From: Symsagittifera roscoffensis
Lineage: Eukaryota; Xenacoelomorpha; Acoela; Convolutidae
Assembly (NCBI RefSeq): GCF_963678635.1
Contig: NC_087068.1
Span: 27,468,318 to 27,532,317, forward strand
DNA length: 64,000 nt
Direction: 5' to 3'
Below, one piece after another: positions 22,959-33,600 of this stretch. Positions within the stretch are counted from its first letter, which is position 1. Every line of letters starts with the position of its first letter. The position numbers were made by a program, and so were the translations under genes. The notes under the pieces were generated by a model, which had not been told where the DNA came from, made no database searches, and saw only the letters and a list, made by a program, of their open reading frames with translations.

Positions 22959-23993
22959 TGGGTCTGCTGTCAAGGGCAGAACAGAGACAACCAGCACAGG
23001 GCCACTACAAGAGGACGCACAGGGGTGTTCTCAAGTCGGACAACGGGTATCGTTAGAATCCACATTACATTATAGGAAATAAGTGTAAAATTGGATAAGT
23101 GGAGTCCCATTGTTTTGAAACAGTTTTTACTCAAGCAGACCTGGAAACAGGTCTACGGTTTTCTCAAGAGAGGTTTAGCACCCGGCGCTTAAGGGATTTT
23201 TCGGCTTAAGAGGGGGGCTAAACAGGGGGGAGGTTAGCAGGGGGGCTGGTTAGGTTAGAGGTTGGCGGTTGTAAATTGTAAAAAGGGGGGAATTAGAGTA
23301 ACTAGTTAATCGACATCGTTGATTTAGTTACATTAGCCATCAACACGCGTGGTAACAATAGGTGGACATCCAAAACTTATCTCGAGTTAAGATTGGTACG
23401 CTGGTTGGATCGGTAGGGGGGAACGGATATAGACAGTTTTCGTGACACCTCATAAGACAACTAGTGGGGGGAGGAAAACGCGTGGCAATTAGGTACCAGA
23501 CATTTTTTTTGAAAGAAGGTTGACATTTGTCTCCTTTGAATTTTAGGTGGGTCGATTACTCTGTTTTGTTATTTTTTCGGTACAGAATTTTATTTTTTCT
23601 ATAGACATTGTTGCGTTTTGGGGAAGATTTGCGATTGGTTTTTAATACAAACAGGTGATCACAAGATACCTGCACACAAGTTGTGGCTCCCAATCGCTGG
23701 GAACATTCAAAAAGAGGTAACTAATAAAGGGGGGGCCAGATTTGGCAACCAAGAGAGGGTTTTTGGGAAAATTTTCACTAGAGCTTGAGTGGTGGTACAA
23801 GGTACAGACAACCAAGGAGTCCCTACAACGAAGAAGAAAGAAATCCTATATCCAGACACTCAGTAACGAGTCTTGGGACAGTACCGAACTAGTCTAGGGA
23901 CATTGCAGTCTGGGGACAGTCTTGGAGTAACACAGTCTTGGGACAGTGCAACTTTGGGGCAGTCTCGGACCAGAGCAGTCTTGGTACGAAGCG

Positions 23994-24511
23994 GTCTTGG
24001 GACATTGGTCTTGGGACATTGGTCTTGGGACGTTAGTCTTGGGACATTAGTCTTGGGCCATTGGTCTTGGGACATTGGTCTTGGGACATTGGTCTTGGGA
24101 CGTTAGTCTTGGGACATTAGTCTTGGGCCATTGGTCTTGGGACGTTAGTCTTGGGACATTGGTCTTGGGCTATTGGTCTTGGGACGTTAGTCTTGGGACG
24201 TTGGTCTTGGGCCATTAGTCTTGGGACGTTGGTCTTGGGCCATTGGTCTTGGGACATTAGTCTTGGGCCATTGGTCTTGGGACGTTAGTCTTGGGACGTT
24301 GGTCTTGGGCCATTGGTCTTGGGACATTAGTCTTGGGCCATTGGTCTTGGGACGTTAGTCTTGGGACATTGGTCTTGGGACGTTAGTCTTGGGACATTAG
24401 TCTTGGGCCATTGGTCTTGGGACGTTAGTCTTGGGACATTGGTCTTGGGACGTTAGTCTTGGGACGTTGGTCTTGGGACGTTAGCCTTGGGCCATTGGTC
24501 TTGGGACGCTG
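23994..24511 (+). repeat. 14-bp minisatellite, 37 units
   Basis: Units of GTCTTGGGACATTG and close variants (ACGTTA, ACATTA, GCCATTG endings) fill exactly 518 bp, which is 37 units of 14 bp without a length change. Variants follow a higher-order pattern (for example ACGTTA-ACATTA-GCCATTG runs), indicating duplication of multi-unit blocks. Looser copies precede it from about 23870. Confidence 0.95.
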
Positions 24512-24801
24512 GTCTAAAGGTACCAACGAGAAGTACTGGGACAACGCTGAACGGTCTTGGGACGGTAAAGAGAAAGTCTTGGAACAGCATTAGGAAGGGG
24601 GTACTACAAAAGTAATAGGTTAGGTTGAAGCACCAAGTATAACAACACGTTCCCTATCCTAACCTAACACGAAAAGAGCTTACAAGAGTTCAAGAAAAAT
24701 TGTTTTTAGCGAATTATTAATTTCTTTTTCCTTGGAGTTTTTAAACCTTAGAATAGAATTTTTGTAGACAATAATATTGTAAATAATAACAATTGTAAAT
24801 A

Positions 24802-27800
24802 ATGAGGCGGAGCAGGGTACCGGTAGCTGAAAAAAGATCGACCGAAGCAAGGTATAATTCGTCGCTACGCAAAGCAACACCAATGGGTCCGAAGATAACA
24901 AAGAAGAACTTTTCAGTTAACATGGTCAGCACAAGGAGTACAGCGGAGAACAGGGCGAAAGAGGGCACGGAAGGGGAGAGAGTAGAACCCACCATCGAGA
25001 TTGATCTAGAGACACCCGATCAAAGTGTGGATGAAACAGGGAAGATGGCGACAGAGTCAACTCCAATGCCCAATACAGAGGAACCGAACCAGAAACCCAT
25101 AGAGTTCTCACCGATAGATGACGCGGAAGATGCAATAGGCAACATCGAAGAAACGGTGAAAGAAGACTCTCAAGTAAAGAGGACATCTTTTACGGAAAAA
25201 TTGGGAATAATGTTCGGAATAAAAACGAGAGAAAACGTGACTGAAGAGCCAAAAGCAGAAAGAGCACGAACATTTGGTACAGTGAGCACGAAAGCGACAG
25301 AAACCGGCCAGAATGAGGAACAAGCTAAAGCAGAGGCTATGGCCGAAGAGAAACCCACGGCTGACCATGAAGAGACTACCATTGAGCTGGGCGATTTGTT
25401 GGCGAAATTAAATCAGATCGACAAAAGACTTAAGAACAGTGAAGAAGACAGAGAGGTGATAAAAAAGGAGATAAGATACAACAAGCACGAGTATCTAGAC
25501 AGTTATTTTAACCTAGCTAAAGCAACAGAGGAGAGACTCAAGGAAATGTCAGACAAGGTAGAGGCCACCAATGAAGAACGAGAAAAGAACATCAAAACAG
25601 ACATGCAACAGTTGAAGAACCGATATGATGATGTTAACAGCCAATTAGGGAGCCTGGAAAGGAGAATGGACACAATGAGCAAGAGTCAAGCAGAGAGTTC
25701 GTGTGCAATACAGGCGAAGTTGGATGCAATCTTGAGAGGTTCTACACCACAAGAGAGACCGGCAGCGGATCGTACGCAAGGCACCAGAGTTGATTTTGTA
25801 GAACCACAAAGAAACAAACGGCAATCGACACCGTTGCCCATACCCAGGGATGCGATAAGCATAGCACCAACAGCTGCGAAAACAATAATGAAGAGTGGAA
25901 CGTCGAACACGACGACTGGTCCGGGAGATTCAACAGCCAACAGCAACTCAGGACCGGATGCTATGACATGGGCCAGCACTTGGGAGATGATGAACAGGAC
26001 TCTAGAGGCCTTCGCCACGAGGAACACTGACTCGAGCGACAGGAGAGAGGGAAAATCAAGAAAAACATTCAAGAAGCCAAAAGAATTCAAAGATGACTCC
26101 GATGGATGCATTGACACTTGGGTGGAAGTGATGAGACTACATCTAGAGCAAGATAACTTGAGTGACGAAAGACAAGCGTGCACAGCCATACTCAGCAATT
26201 TAGAAGGCACGGCATTAAAGTGTGTGGTTGCGAAGAAAGAAGAAGAACGCGACACCGCGGACAAAATCTTTGAAATACTGTTGAACAGATTCGGCTCAGG
26301 CATGAAGGGTCATCAAGCGATGATGCGATTTGAAAAAAGGAGACAGAGGGACGACGAGTCAATAGATCGGTTCCTAGATGACCTCGAGAGCTTGAGAAGG
26401 AGGAGTGACCCAGAGGAGTCGACAAACAGACGGAACTTTAGCATTGCCTCGAAGTTCATTGATGGGGTGAAAAGTGATGACTTAAGGACAATGTTAGCAA
26501 CATACTACACGTTGTCGAAGGACAGCGCACCCACACCAGAAGAAATGAGACAGAAATCAAGAGAATACATGCTGATGAAACCTAAGAAGTACTCATATTC
26601 TGAAAACAGGAACACGCAAGGGGGAAGCCAACCCCAGAGGTCATCATGGTACAAACCTAGAGATGATATGGATAAGCGCAGATCATGCGCGAACTGCGGG
26701 TCAGCGGATCATCATGTGGCTGACTGCACAACGTACAAACAAGGCATGAAGAGCCTAGGTTATGCACCGGATGAGGAGGACATGAGTCAGATGGAGGAAC
26801 ACGAGTACTATAATGGCTTAATCATCAAGATAGGCGACAGATGTTTTTTCTGTAACCAGGAGGGGCACTTCAGAATGGATTGTCCCTTGTTCTGGGAAGC
26901 GGTCAAGGACCAGAATCACCCCAAACATAAGTTGGCATTAGCGGCGGTGCAGAATCAGCGGAACAGGCAAAACGAGTTCGAATCTAGGAACTTAGGGGCA
27001 CCAAACACCGAATTGCCGACGAAGACAGTGAAAGCTGTAACACATGTTAGCGGTGCGTTAGAGTCCGCGGCCGGGAGCTCTCTAGAGATAAATTATGAGA
27101 GAGCGGCGACGGAAGCAATTGCCAAAGTGAAACAAGATCTGGCTGCGAAAGAAATAGAGCAACGACTAAAGTTGGAGATCGAGAGACAGAATTTTAACGA
27201 AGCATTAACCGGAACGAACGTAGTACCAGAGGCTAGAACGGGCTCAACAAAGAACGGGAATTGTAACACCGTGAAAATGGTGACAGGTAAACCCTTTGGA
27301 ATATCGAAAATCGGAGCAAGAATAATGTCGATAATCACAGTGGGCGGCCACGAGGTGACTAGAAACTTGAGCGAGCCGAGCGACCAGACGTTAATGCACA
27401 TTGACGTGTATGCAGACTACTTGAGTGGAATAAGTCCACGAACTACTTCTAGAGCGCTCAGGGCACTACTCACGAGAGGGGGCAGCAAGTCGGTACGTGT
27501 TGATAACAGATACACTGAAGCTTACGGTCCACACGAGGTTATGCTAAACATAGATGGAATCAACATCTATACCAAGACGATGATAACATGCGACGAAGAC
27601 CTGATTGGACAAATCTATGTAGGGAAGGAGGAATTGAAAGTAAGATCGATTGGACACTGTGCTATGCTTGAAGAAGATGCAATGCACATCGGAACGGAAG
27701 CAGACGTGACAGGGCACGTGTTGGACATAAGTGGAAAGAAGACTCAGTTACGTGGGTTACTTGACACGGGAGCGGTCTTGAGTGTCATACCAATTGAGAC

Positions 27801-30800
27801 TTGGGAGCGAATGGGCTTCAACAAAGATGATTTGATAGACTCGAGAATACGGCTGTCAGCTGCGAACAAAGGGGCCCTTCGGGTGCTAGGCAGGACGCCG
27901 ATAATAGCCCTCAATTTGGGAGAACGTAACCTGTGGATGAGCTTCATCGTGGTAGAAAACCTGGATGAATCTGACCAATTCATTTTGGGCAGAGACTTCA
28001 TCAGGAATTTCGACGTAACGATTGATCTAAATAATGCAATGTTCAGGATACGGAACCCGGATAGGAGGTACGCAATCAAACCGGTAAATTTAATAATGGC
28101 AAATGAAAACAAAGCACCGGTATTCTTGAGTAGGAGAGTGAGGCTAAAAGCTAATGAAGCAGCAATCGTGAGCTTGAGGATGAAAAACTACAATGAACTA
28201 AGTGACAATAAGCAAGTATGTATAGTTCCAAACCCTAATAGTCAAAGTGCTGCTGTTTTAGGAAGATCATTTTCGATAACGAAGAGTGGTCTCTGCGTCA
28301 GTGTCTTGTTGAATACCCTTGACATACCGATCACGATACAGAGAGGGAGGAAACTGGGATATGCTTTGCCGGTTAAAACTCGATATGAAACGATTGAGAA
28401 CTTAAAACAAAATGAAGTTGTTGATTGTCCCAATCACAGGGATAAAATTTGTATCTTGAGACGATTGCAAAAAATTAAATATTCTTCAGGCCTTATTAAA
28501 TCACTTAAGTCAGAAACGGACGATGGGCTGTCGAGCTGTTCAAACTTTCCAGAGCGACCCACACTAGATGAGATGCAGACAGATAAACCGGTTCTGCCGG
28601 AGATTGAACATCTGAGGGGCAAACTGAAAGATGAACAGCTCGAAGCCATCAAAGACGTACTAGAGCGGAACGAAGAAGTTTTCTCGAGGCATAAGGCGGA
28701 TATCGGGTGTTGTAATTTTGTGGAGCATGAAATAGAACTTGAGGAAAACGCGGTACCGCACAGGGAGGGGGCGAGGCGTATGACCCCACACAAATCGGAC
28801 GCGTGTAGAAAAGAAATCGAGACGTTACTAGAGTATGACATGATAGAACCATCCAAGTCACCGTGGGCGTGTGGAGTAGTGATGGCCAAAAAGAAAGGCG
28901 ACCAGTTGAGGTTCTGTTGTGACTTTCGATACCTGAACTCCGTCACGGTGAAGGATGCCTATCCCATACCCAGAATTGATGAAAGCCTATCGAAGTTAGG
29001 TGATGCAAAATTTTTTACGACTCTTGATTTAGGTTCGGCTTTTTGGCAGGTACCATTAAGGAAACAAGACAGGGACAAGACAGGGTTCACCTGCGAGTTA
29101 GGTCTGTTTCAATGGAAACGGATGCCGTTTGGACTCTGCAATGCCACAGCCACGTTTCAACGGCTGATGGCACACGCGCTGATAGGCGTGACGAAGAAGT
29201 ACGGCAACCTGGTAATGTGCTATGTGGACGACGTGGTAATAGCAACGCCAACACTAGAAGACCACATTGAGAGACTTGATGAGGTGTTCGCGTGCATGAA
29301 AAGATCGGGGCTGAAGTGCAAACCATCAAAGTGTGAAATACTCAAGGACTCAATAAAATATTTGGGCAGGATGGTAGACAAGCACGGCATCAGACCTGAC
29401 CCAGACGCCGTGGAAGCAGTCCTAACCTGGAAATCACCGAAGACAGAGCACCAGTTGATGAGCTTCCTGGGCTTCGCTAACTATTACAGGGAGTTCATCA
29501 AAGGCTACGCGGACAAGGTATACCCGATGCAACAATTAATGAGACACAAGGGCAAGAAGTTCACGTGGAACAACGCAGCAGAAGAGTCATTCCAGAGAAT
29601 AAAGAAAGAGCTATGTGAGGCACCAGTACTGGGTATGCCGACTGAGAAGGGGATGTACGTGCTGGACACAGATGCGTCGGTAGTCGCGATTTCTGGGGTT
29701 CTCCATCAAGAACAAGAATGGAATGGGAAGACAGTCTTGAGACCAATAGCATACGGGAGCAAAGTCCTAAGTGACACAGAAATGAAGTACGGAGCACCGA
29801 AAGCAGAGATGTTCGCAGTGGTCACCTTTGTCGAGAAATACAGAGCGTACCTAGGCAGTGAACCTTTCAAGCTGCGAGTAGATAACCGAGCATTAAGCTG
29901 GCTGAAAACGTACTCAATGGACCAGAGCTACATTGGGAGATGGATAGTTCGCTTGGACGGATACAACATGATAATTGAACATAGAACGCGAGACAAACAT
30001 CAAAATGCCGACAGCTTGAGCAAGAAGACGGAGTTCTACGAGAGACAAGAACAAAGAGAGGCGGACAGACCTGAGATCAAAGATGGTTTCTCCTTTATGG
30101 ACAAAGAAACATACGACAGTCTTCCACTCACGAGATGGCTGGACAAATCAGGTAAACCGATTGAAGATCATCCCGAATTGCCAAAAGAGTCTCTTGAAAA
30201 GACCATCTTGAAGAAAAGCAGAGGGATTCCGGTAGGAATAATGCTCAAGTCCAAAATCGTGAGGGAAACACTCAAGGCAAAAGGTCACGATCTCACCCAG
30301 GTAGAGGAGGGAACAGTCCAAATAGATGAAGACTTAATGAGGTTGCTTGAGAAACTATCGGATGACAAACCCGTGATCCAAGGGAAAAGTCAGGAGGCAC
30401 CGGAACTAACCATACTTCGGAGAGAAAAAACAGTGAACAATACTGACATCTCAAAAGGAATCACCACTGATAGCAAGGAAGTTGTGCGATCACTAGTTGA
30501 GAAAATCCCCGAAAAAATTCTGGAGCAAACAAAAGTCAGGGATAAGAAAGTGACATTCAGAGAAGAAATTGAACACCTGGGATTAGATCAAGAGTCCGGG
30601 GAGTGGTCCAGATTCATGGAAGAAGACGAAACCGGAGAAGGAAAATTGTCCGGGGAGCGTAAAGAATGGGATGAAGACTCGGACGAGAACAGTGAGGATC
30701 AAGACAGTCTATGTATGATACTGGCGGAAGAGAAGATGAGACAGCACGACAGGGAATTACAGACAGATCCATCTTCAGGAACGTACAATCTGGAAATGCA

Positions 30801-33600
30801 AGAGGTACGAGGTGGAGAAGAGCTCGAGAAAATAGCAGTTTCAAGAAAGCCTCTTAGGGAACTATCGTGCAACTCAAACGTCAGAACGAATCTGGTACCA
30901 GAGGACGACATGAAGATCATGAAAAGGATAATATGTGTGAAACTGAGCGATGACATCCACAATCCTGGTGAGATGAATGGACAGATCATGGCGTTAAAGG
31001 AGCACGTTAAGGCGAGATATAGACTGTCTGACCTAATAAGGGCCCAGAAGAATGACAAAATAACAAGTAACCTCTCCAAATGGATCCATTCTGGAGTCAA
31101 GGAGAAGGGGGAACTTGAGGAAGACAGCTACAAGATCTTGAGCCAGTTCTACAAAGAAAAGAGAGACTTACTTTACCACACAGCGGAAGGGGTGGTAGCG
31201 TGCAAGAGAAGAGATGAGGAAAAGATATTACACAAACACAACCTCATCATACTACCACAACTGTACCAAACGGAAGTGCTCTTCAGATCACACGACCAAA
31301 TGGGCCATCAGGGGATAGATAAAGTACAACAAAGGATACTTCACAGGTTTGACTGGCCGGGAATGAGAAAAGCTTGCGAGAGATGGGTGAATGCCTGCCT
31401 AGCATGCCTTCAAGTAAAAGACCCAAGGAAGATGAAGTTTCCCCTCAAGTCGGTCGAGAGTTCGGAATTCAATGAAGTGGTGCAGATAGACCATCAGAAA
31501 ATCTGCATGACGGAATCGGGTTATAACCAAATACTAGTTATAATAGATCACTTCACCAAGTTGGCGGAAGCAGTTCCGTGCCAGACAGCCTCAGCAGAGG
31601 AAACATGTGATCACCTGATAACGCATTGGATATCGCGGTATGGTTGCCCAATGACTTTCCAGTCAGACAACGGCAAGGCTTTTGTGGGGGACTTAACAAA
31701 AGAATTGATGAAGAGGTCACACATTGCTCAAGCACACTCGACGACCTATCATCCACAGACCAATGGGTTGGTAGAAAGACAGAACAGGACACTAGTCAAC
31801 ATGCTCAGGGTGTACTGCTCAAGGTACATGACGGACTGGGACAAATACCTGCCACAGGTAGTAGGAGCCTACAATAGTACCCAGCACTCTACAACGGGTA
31901 TCAGCCCTTTCATGATGTTGACGGGCAGGGAAAGGGCAATGCCTCTGACATTCTTCTATCCGGAGTACGAGGGGAAGAGGACGTCGCCTCAAGCATACGT
32001 GAAGGAAGCGATCAGAAGACAACAAGAGCTGAACGAGCTATGTCGGAGAAACACGGCACAAGCGCAAACGAGGCAACGCAAGAAATATGACGAAAAGATA
32101 CTGAGAGCAAAGCCATACGAAGCGGGCCAATACGTGTGGGTCTTTCAAAATGTCATACCGCCCAAGGGAACAAAGAAACTACTCAAGAAATGGAGAGGAC
32201 CGTTCATGATTACGGAAGTACATCAACAAGGAAGGTTCTATCGCTTGAGTACAGGGCGAGCAGCACATTACGAAAATCTGAAACCTCACGTTCCGTCCCC
32301 GGAGGATTGGTGCCTGCCGAAAGACATGGAGGGCCTTGACTACCTGGTGGTGGAACCAGCGTGCGAAGTGAATGAGAAAGGCACCAGAGAGAAAAATGAT
32401 GGTAATGAGAACTTGAGTTTGGACGACAACGAAAAGATAGAAGTGGAATCGGATGCAGGTTCATTTGTAGAAGAAGACTGGAACGATCCCGAGCAAAACG
32501 AGGTACCGAAGTGGATGGAACCGGATCGACCAACACCACCGGAAACCAGGACGGGCAATCGTAAACGAACAGGTATGAGGTACAATAGGTACGGGGATGA
32601 CTTCTTGATCGATAAGATACAGCCAGACAAGTTGGGCGATGAACTACTAAGCGCAGGCGAACTGGAGGCCGAAGAGGAATGGCAAGTGATTGACGATGGT
32701 GGACATTATCCGCAGGATGATAACTCGACGCCAGAATTGGAGACGGACCTCGAGCAGAGTGAAATAGAAAGGAGGGAGAACTCGAACTTGAGGATTCTAG
32801 AGTGGATGCGTGATGTCAAGGACGAGAGCCGCGAAGCACAAAGCATTCAGCAAATCGATGTATCAGCAGCAAGTTACATGAAGACAGAGGACCCTCTTTT
32901 CGGATGGACAGCAACAGATAGGCCACTGGACATCCCTAAGGACAATTCAGACCCGACATCGACGGGGACGTCGATAAATATTTTTGTCCGGGGAGTGGGG
33001 GTAGGACTTACCCACACCGAAAATTTGATGATAAAGAAGCTCAAGGAAGTGAGGGAAACAAGCGGATTGGAACTGGAGGAAGAAGAACCAGAGCCTACCA
33101 TAGGAAGGAATTTCAAAACGAAATTCGAAATACCCAATGAATACTCAGAGAACATCATGATAACGGATAGCGACTTCATCCTGTCAAACAGGACCAGCGC
33201 GATCTGCATCACGGCGGACATGAGTTTCAAATCAAGATTGGAGGCTGACTTCAAAAGAGAGTACCAGAACGTAGAGTTTCTGTTCAGACAGAGGCCAGGA
33301 CTGGGAGGCATATCAGCGCTTCCACCGTCAGTGGCACAAGTCCCGGGCAAATACCTCTGCTTCCTAGTAACGAGAGTCAACGACAGAAACACAATTGATC
33401 CCGAACACGTGATATTGGCACTGACAAGACTACGTGACTTCATGATTGAAAGAGGAATAGTGGAGGTCTCGATGCCGGTGTACGACCCAAACAGGGGCAA
33501 ACTGAGCTCGAGGGAATTGTATGCTATCCTACATGTGGTCTTTGCAGAAACCGAGATAATGGTGCATCTTCACAAGAAGTACTACTTGAGCATCGCCTGA
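24802..33600 (+). CDS. ORF1: Gag-Pol polyprotein with macro-domain-like C-terminus (2,932 aa)
   Basis: A single frame carries all replication functions without frameshift. Residues about 190-313 are a charged coiled coil, and 418-590 a Gag capsid-like helical region. Two zinc knuckles of form CX2CX4HX4C lie at 629-642 and 681-694. The aspartic protease has DTG at 988-990. RT spans about 1320-1540 with YVDD at 1474-1477, and RNase H about 1615-1745 with DTD at 1622. An acidic linker of about 415 aa follows. Integrase has H2164, H2169, C2199 and C2202, then D2230, D2289 and E2325 (D,D35E). A GPF module lies at 2466-2468. After an acidic stretch, residues about 2795-2932 resemble a macro (ADP-ribose-binding) domain of the Poa1/OARD1 type. 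The order PR-RT-RH-IN places it in Ty3/gypsy. The first ATG is used, but later ATGs (residues 28 and 41) are possible starts. It acts in virus-like particles and in the nucleus for integration. Confidence 0.95.
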   Translation: MRRSRVPVAEKRSTEARYNSSLRKATPMGPKITKKNFSVNMVSTRSTAENRAKEGTEGERVEPTIEIDLETPDQSVDETGKMATESTPMPNTEEPNQKPIEFSPIDDAEDAIGNIEETVKEDSQVKRTSFTEKLGIMFGIKTRENVTEEPKAERARTFGTVSTKATETGQNEEQAKAEAMAEEKPTADHEETTIELGDLLAKLNQIDKRLKNSEEDREVIKKEIRYNKHEYLDSYFNLAKATEERLKEMSDKVEATNEEREKNIKTDMQQLKNRYDDVNSQLGSLERRMDTMSKSQAESSCAIQAKLDAILRGSTPQERPAADRTQGTRVDFVEPQRNKRQSTPLPIPRDAISIAPTAAKTIMKSGTSNTTTGPGDSTANSNSGPDAMTWASTWEMMNRTLEAFATRNTDSSDRREGKSRKTFKKPKEFKDDSDGCIDTWVEVMRLHLEQDNLSDERQACTAILSNLEGTALKCVVAKKEEERDTADKIFEILLNRFGSGMKGHQAMMRFEKRRQRDDESIDRFLDDLESLRRRSDPEESTNRRNFSIASKFIDGVKSDDLRTMLATYYTLSKDSAPTPEEMRQKSREYMLMKPKKYSYSENRNTQGGSQPQRSSWYKPRDDMDKRRSCANCGSADHHVADCTTYKQGMKSLGYAPDEEDMSQMEEHEYYNGLIIKIGDRCFFCNQEGHFRMDCPLFWEAVKDQNHPKHKLALAAVQNQRNRQNEFESRNLGAPNTELPTKTVKAVTHVSGALESAAGSSLEINYERAATEAIAKVKQDLAAKEIEQRLKLEIERQNFNEALTGTNVVPEARTGSTKNGNCNTVKMVTGKPFGISKIGARIMSIITVGGHEVTRNLSEPSDQTLMHIDVYADYLSGISPRTTSRALRALLTRGGSKSVRVDNRYTEAYGPHEVMLNIDGINIYTKTMITCDEDLIGQIYVGKEELKVRSIGHCAMLEEDAMHIGTEADVTGHVLDISGKKTQLRGLLDTGAVLSVIPIETWERMGFNKDDLIDSRIRLSAANKGALRVLGRTPIIALNLGERNLWMSFIVVENLDESDQFILGRDFIRNFDVTIDLNNAMFRIRNPDRRYAIKPVNLIMANENKAPVFLSRRVRLKANEAAIVSLRMKNYNELSDNKQVCIVPNPNSQSAAVLGRSFSITKSGLCVSVLLNTLDIPITIQRGRKLGYALPVKTRYETIENLKQNEVVDCPNHRDKICILRRLQKIKYSSGLIKSLKSETDDGLSSCSNFPERPTLDEMQTDKPVLPEIEHLRGKLKDEQLEAIKDVLERNEEVFSRHKADIGCCNFVEHEIELEENAVPHREGARRMTPHKSDACRKEIETLLEYDMIEPSKSPWACGVVMAKKKGDQLRFCCDFRYLNSVTVKDAYPIPRIDESLSKLGDAKFFTTLDLGSAFWQVPLRKQDRDKTGFTCELGLFQWKRMPFGLCNATATFQRLMAHALIGVTKKYGNLVMCYVDDVVIATPTLEDHIERLDEVFACMKRSGLKCKPSKCEILKDSIKYLGRMVDKHGIRPDPDAVEAVLTWKSPKTEHQLMSFLGFANYYREFIKGYADKVYPMQQLMRHKGKKFTWNNAAEESFQRIKKELCEAPVLGMPTEKGMYVLDTDASVVAISGVLHQEQEWNGKTVLRPIAYGSKVLSDTEMKYGAPKAEMFAVVTFVEKYRAYLGSEPFKLRVDNRALSWLKTYSMDQSYIGRWIVRLDGYNMIIEHRTRDKHQNADSLSKKTEFYERQEQREADRPEIKDGFSFMDKETYDSLPLTRWLDKSGKPIEDHPELPKESLEKTILKKSRGIPVGIMLKSKIVRETLKAKGHDLTQVEEGTVQIDEDLMRLLEKLSDDKPVIQGKSQEAPELTILRREKTVNNTDISKGITTDSKEVVRSLVEKIPEKILEQTKVRDKKVTFREEIEHLGLDQESGEWSRFMEEDETGEGKLSGERKEWDEDSDENSEDQDSLCMILAEEKMRQHDRELQTDPSSGTYNLEMQEVRGGEELEKIAVSRKPLRELSCNSNVRTNLVPEDDMKIMKRIICVKLSDDIHNPGEMNGQIMALKEHVKARYRLSDLIRAQKNDKITSNLSKWIHSGVKEKGELEEDSYKILSQFYKEKRDLLYHTAEGVVACKRRDEEKILHKHNLIILPQLYQTEVLFRSHDQMGHQGIDKVQQRILHRFDWPGMRKACERWVNACLACLQVKDPRKMKFPLKSVESSEFNEVVQIDHQKICMTESGYNQILVIIDHFTKLAEAVPCQTASAEETCDHLITHWISRYGCPMTFQSDNGKAFVGDLTKELMKRSHIAQAHSTTYHPQTNGLVERQNRTLVNMLRVYCSRYMTDWDKYLPQVVGAYNSTQHSTTGISPFMMLTGRERAMPLTFFYPEYEGKRTSPQAYVKEAIRRQQELNELCRRNTAQAQTRQRKKYDEKILRAKPYEAGQYVWVFQNVIPPKGTKKLLKKWRGPFMITEVHQQGRFYRLSTGRAAHYENLKPHVPSPEDWCLPKDMEGLDYLVVEPACEVNEKGTREKNDGNENLSLDDNEKIEVESDAGSFVEEDWNDPEQNEVPKWMEPDRPTPPETRTGNRKRTGMRYNRYGDDFLIDKIQPDKLGDELLSAGELEAEEEWQVIDDGGHYPQDDNSTPELETDLEQSEIERRENSNLRILEWMRDVKDESREAQSIQQIDVSAASYMKTEDPLFGWTATDRPLDIPKDNSDPTSTGTSINIFVRGVGVGLTHTENLMIKKLKEVRETSGLELEEEEPEPTIGRNFKTKFEIPNEYSENIMITDSDFILSNRTSAICITADMSFKSRLEADFKREYQNVEFLFRQRPGLGGISALPPSVAQVPGKYLCFLVTRVNDRNTIDPEHVILALTRLRDFMIERGIVEVSMPVYDPNRGKLSSRELYAILHVVFAETEIMVHLHKKYYLSIA

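Larger units (their letters stand above)
22347..24801 (+). other. 5' leader of giant element
   Basis: This 2,455-bp untranslated leader has no long ORF. It contains a 28-base A run (22597-22624), a 69-bp direct repeat, many runs of five to seven G on the plus strand (22565, 23212, 23225, 23240, 23285, 23416, 23465, 23727) and a 37-copy minisatellite. Such a leader could hold packaging and splicing signals, but none can be defined by eye. Confidence 0.8.

Noticed and set aside
23860-24106. Open frames through the 14-bp repeats, both strands
   Set aside because: Low-complexity translation of a minisatellite whose unit is not a multiple of three; no start context or homology.
24680-24995. Minus-strand open frames across the ORF1 start and the many antisense frames within ORF1 and ORF2
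   Set aside because: They are shadows of long purine-rich coding sequence, with no motifs.
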